Origin: Pseudodesulfovibrio sp.
GTDB lineage: Bacteria > Desulfobacterota > Desulfovibrionia > Desulfovibrionales > Desulfovibrionaceae
Direction of reading: 5' to 3'
DNA: 5,705 nucleotides
Assembly (NCBI GenBank): GCA_022712815.1
Contig: JAFLJW010000416.1
Coordinates: 1 to 5,705 of the forward strand
Part shown: positions 5,496-5,705 of the stretch, piece after piece
Layout: every line of letters begins with the position of its first letter
Position numbering within the stretch: the first letter of the stretch is position 1
Program-made: the position numbers and the translations under genes
Notes under the pieces: generated by a model
Database searches by the model: none
What the model saw: only the letters and a program-made list of their open reading frames with translations
Told to the model about the DNA's origin: nothing

Positions 5496-5705
5496 TCAGA
5501 TGGAAATTTCGAGCTCCTCGATGAATTGGTCGAGGTATTCGATCATGTGTTCGCGCTGTTTTGGAGTTGCATAGGACACGCATGAGCAACGGATTTTACT
5601 TGTGGCCCGGACCAAAAGCTCCAGCTTTATTTTGTTGTCTTCAAATTGTTTTATGCACTCAAGGGCCATGAAATGAGGACCGCAATCATCCGCGTGTTCA
5701 AGCTG
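5496..5705 (-). CDS. Uncharacterised Cys-containing protein (C-terminal part, partial)
   Basis: A frame open from the right edge of the window gives 69 residues and a TGA stop (5498-5496). Its start is outside the window and I do not recognise the family. Visible features are four Cys residues (positions 8, 18, 40 and 42 of the visible part), the last two as CSC in KIRCSC, a mixed charged segment and an acidic, probably helical tail (EYLDQFIEELEISI). No signal peptide or membrane helix is seen in this part. That it is a real gene is supported by codon use like its neighbours, by the lack of stops over 69 codons and by the one-base spacing to tilS, which implies a shared transcript. A link to tRNA modification or metal binding would be speculation. 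Confidence 0.7.
   Translation of the reverse strand, partial: QLEHADDCGPHFMALECIKQFEDNKIKLELLVRATSKIRCSCVSYATPKQREHMIEYLDQFIEELEISI

Noticed and set aside
1..5705. Mobile elements, CRISPR arrays, tRNA or rRNA genes, phage genes
   Set aside because: No transposase or integrase frames, terminal inverted repeats, regularly spaced repeats or tRNA-like cloverleaf sequences were seen by eye; the genes look like ordinary core genes with similar base composition.

Overview
The window looks like chromosomal housekeeping DNA from a sulfate-reducing bacterium of the Desulfovibrionaceae, with moderate G+C of about 50% judged by eye. The best lineage clue is the adenylate kinase. Its LID carries Cys129-X5-His135-X15-Cys151-X2-Cys154, the metal-site pattern I know from Desulfovibrio gigas adenylate kinase, at the same residue numbers. 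A Pseudodesulfovibrio-like genome would fit, but the species cannot be fixed from this sequence.

Layout. Plus strand, left part: the C-terminal end of yajC (to 91), a hairpin with a T-run (122-170), then secD (216-1811) and secF (1822-2889), closed by a strong terminator (2911-2944). Next, also on the plus strand, is a single-gene unit (2978-3661) for a putative exported lipoprotein phosphatase of the HAD class B/C acid phosphatase type. A symmetrical A/T-flanked hairpin (3663-3697) then separates the two converging halves and can end transcription from both sides. Minus strand, right part, read right to left: the C-terminal 69 codons of an unrecognised Cys-containing protein (5705-5496), tilS one base later (5494-4487), and adk (4387-3719).

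Function. YajC, SecD and SecF form the accessory membrane complex of the Sec translocon that uses the proton gradient to help pull proteins across the inner membrane. TilS makes lysidine in tRNA-Ile(CAU). Adenylate kinase interconverts AMP, ADP and ATP; in a sulfate reducer it also recycles the AMP released by APS reduction.

No mobile element, CRISPR array, tRNA or rRNA is seen, and there is no gene-free stretch over 300 bases. The points most worth a second look are (1) about 46 extra residues in SecF that appear to add two membrane helices by internal duplication, (2) a compact regulatory region before adk with a promoter-like pair, a CRP/FNR-type palindrome (possibly HcpR-like) and a terminator hairpin just before the ribosome binding site, (3) the Cys3-His LID site of adenylate kinase, and (4) the terminator-like hairpin that interrupts the yajC-secD unit. 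I found no convincing wholly new system; these are variations within known genes.
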